From NCBI RefSeq assembly GCF_016586165.1, contig NZ_BCPR01000003.1, forward strand, positions 83,816 to 147,815: a stretch of DNA of 64,000 nucleotides. The letters run 5' to 3'. Of the stretch, positions 62,664 through 64,000 are shown piece after piece (position 1 is the stretch's first letter; each line of letters starts with the position of its first letter). The position numbers and the translations under genes are program-made. The DNA is from Dyella sp. EPa41 (lineage in GTDB: Bacteria; Pseudomonadota; Gammaproteobacteria; Xanthomonadales; Rhodanobacteraceae). The notes under the pieces are model-generated. The model saw only the letters and a program-made list of their open reading frames with translations. It searched no databases and had not been told where the DNA came from.

Positions 62664-63563
62664 ATGAACCGCAATCCATGGACACTTCGCCTGGCGCTGG
62701 GCCTCACGCTTTGGTCGGGCTGCATGGTCTCCGCCGCCGTGCTCGCGCAGGAAGCCAGTTACCCGACCGCCGATGCCGCGGCCACTGCCTTCGTGCAGGC
62801 GTTGCGTGACAACGACAAGGTCGCGCTGGCCAAGGTGCTGGGTGCGAACTGGAAGGACTACATCCCGACCGAGGGCATCGATCGCGAGGACGTGGACCTG
62901 TTCCTCAAGCGATACGACCAAAGCCATCGCATCGATGCGGACGACGGCGTCTCCCATCTCAACGTGGGCTCGGAGAACTGGGTGCTGCCGTTGCCATTGG
63001 TCCAGGCCGCGGGCGGTTGGCACTTCGATCTGAAAAAGGGTGCGGAAGAGATCCGCATCCGTCGTATTGGTGCCAATGAGCTGGCGGCGGAGCAGGCCAT
63101 GCTTGCCTACTACGATGCCCAACGCGATTACGCGACGGAAGATCGCGATGGCGACCACGTGCTGCAATACGCGCAGAAACTCAGGAGCAGTCCGGGCAAG
63201 CATGATGGCCTGTACTGGCCGGTGACCGGCGACGAACCCCAGAGCCCGCTGGGCGAGCGGTTTGTGGGCGACGAACCCAAGGGGCAGGATTTCCACGGCT
63301 ACCGCTACCGCATCCTTACGTCGCAAGGTCCGTCGGCACCCGGCGGCGCCTACAACTACATCGTGGGCGGACGCATGACCAGTGGTTTCGCGCTCATCGC
63401 GTGGCCGTCGCAGTACGGCGAGAGCGGCGTGATGAGTTTCATGGTGAGCCACGACGGCGAGGTCTTCGAAAAGGATCTCGGCAAGAACGGGGCAGCCATC
63501 GCGGAGTCGATGAAATCGTTCGATCCCGACAGCAGTTGGGACGAGGTCAAGACCGAGCAATGA
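62664..63563 (+). CDS. DUF2950 domain exported protein
   Basis: 299 residues with a signal peptide (ends VLA, about 27) and the DUF2950 domain (WVLPLPLVQAAGGWHFDLKKGAEEIRIRRIGANEL, GGAYNYIVGGRMTSGFALIAWPSQYGESGVMSF). GGAGG six bases ahead picks the ATG at 62664 over 62658. It forms a two-gene operon with the DUF3300 gene; both are probably envelope proteins of unknown role. Confidence 0.88.
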   Translation: MNRNPWTLRLALGLTLWSGCMVSAAVLAQEASYPTADAAATAFVQALRDNDKVALAKVLGANWKDYIPTEGIDREDVDLFLKRYDQSHRIDADDGVSHLNVGSENWVLPLPLVQAAGGWHFDLKKGAEEIRIRRIGANELAAEQAMLAYYDAQRDYATEDRDGDHVLQYAQKLRSSPGKHDGLYWPVTGDEPQSPLGERFVGDEPKGQDFHGYRYRILTSQGPSAPGGAYNYIVGGRMTSGFALIAWPSQYGESGVMSFMVSHDGEVFEKDLGKNGAAIAESMKSFDPDSSWDEVKTEQ

Positions 63564-63639
63564 ACCGCCGCCATGGATGGTGGCGCGGCCAGGCAACGAT
63601 GTAGTTCTACTTGGCTCGCCATCGAGCAAGGGTCGCGTT

Positions 63640-63861
63640 GCTGGTCCCGATCATCATCACTGTGCCGGCCGTGGGCACCGCCGTGGATTGGCGGCGCGGG
63701 CAAGGCATGGGGCAGCGGATGGATTGGGGCGATGCCGGCCCGAAGGCCTCGGGTTTCGCTACCTGATCGCACGCGCACCGGGCCTGAACGTGGGCCTCGA
63801 CTGGGCGCGCAGCGAGGATGACCACGCGTATGACATCCAGGTCGGCAGCGCCTGGCGTTGA
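63640..63861 (+). pseudogene. Decayed C-terminus of an outer-membrane surface-antigen type protein
   Basis: The frame ending at 63861 encodes GLGFRYLIARAPGLNVGLDWARSEDDHAYDIQVGSAWR, the last two strands of a BamA/D15-like (surface antigen) barrel. Before it only a frameshifted remnant (for example VPIIITVPAVGTAVDWRRGQG in another frame from about 63648) can be guessed. No start or rest of the barrel exists. It is best seen as a leftover of a deleted gene. Confidence 0.6.
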
Positions 63862-63895
63862 ACCATCGATGCCATGCGCAACGCGCGGCCCGATC

Positions 63896-64000
63896 TCAAT
63901 TGACCGTGTAGCCCTTGCCCTTCATGCACGCGGCATAGGCCTGTCCGACATTGGCGGCGTTGTTGCTCTGCACCTGCGCCGCCGCAGCGTTCTGCTCCCG
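63896..64000 (-). CDS. C-terminal end of a small exported protein (partial)
   Basis: 34 residues are visible, ending QAYAACMKGKGYTVN, preceded by Ala/Gln/Asn-rich sequence. The ending (Cys-Met-Lys-Gly-Lys-Gly-Tyr) is common in small lipoproteins or glycine-zipper envelope proteins of Xanthomonadales. The beginning lies off-window. Confidence 0.55.
   Translation of the reverse strand, partial: REQNAAAAQVQSNNAANVGQAYAACMKGKGYTVN

Overview
This is a high-GC (about 64-65%) gammaproteobacterial chromosome segment. The host genes point to the order Xanthomonadales, most likely a Rhodanobacteraceae member (Dyella/Luteibacter/Frateuria-like). The reasons are the order cmk-rpsA-ihfB-lapAB-(WecA-like)-(WbpM-like)-galU, an RpfE-like gene directly upstream of recJ, alpha-2-macroglobulin next to pbpC, and rne divergent from rluC. 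The genus cannot be fixed from the sequence alone.

Layout. 1-9.6 kb: fatty-acid genes (a FadH-like reductase, partial, and acyl-CoA-binding protein), then core genes (cmk, rpsA, ihfB), the envelope regulators lapA/lapB and a coupled surface-polysaccharide set (lipid-linked sugar transferase, nucleotide-sugar dehydratase, galU). 9.9-18.4 kb: a 2009-residue alpha-2-macroglobulin and PBP1C, a periplasmic protection/repair pair. 18.5-24 kb: an amino-acid/amine oxidase with a CsaA-like protein, an MFS pump divergent from a TetR regulator around twin operators, a metallo-hydrolase and a pirin. 24.1-24.5 kb: tRNA-Gly, tRNA-Cys and tRNA-Leu.

24.48-39.63 kb is an integrated element of about 15.1 kb, inserted in the anticodon arm of tRNA-Leu(UAA) and bounded by a duplicated tRNA 3' half, with a P4-type integrase at the right end. 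Almost everything is on the minus strand in tightly overlapped operons. It holds an archaeo-eukaryotic-type primase-helicase with a candidate iteron/palindrome origin beside it. It also holds a two-gene terminase, a gp10-like tail-completion protein, a tape-measure protein and a short N-terminal piece of a TipJ-type tail-tip protein. It has no recognisable portal, protease, capsid, tail tube or lysis gene. Small regulators, a possible HEPN nuclease on the opposite strand, a secreted protein and a zinc-ribbon membrane protein complete it. It is best read as a phage satellite or a strongly reorganised prophage remnant, and it is the most novel part of the window.

39.7-64 kb is host again: a GacA-like response regulator, RNase E, RluC, a CPBP-like membrane protein, a PhhB-type pterin dehydratase, NfuA, two tandem cytochromes c, a GH18 chitinase, a TraB-family protein, the agmatine-to-putrescine genes (aguA, aguB) with an AraC regulator and a PEBP protein between them, an ABC-F ATPase, the RpfE-like/RecJ pair, an outer-membrane protein, DUF3300 and DUF2950 exported proteins, a decayed outer-membrane-protein tail and the end of a small exported protein.
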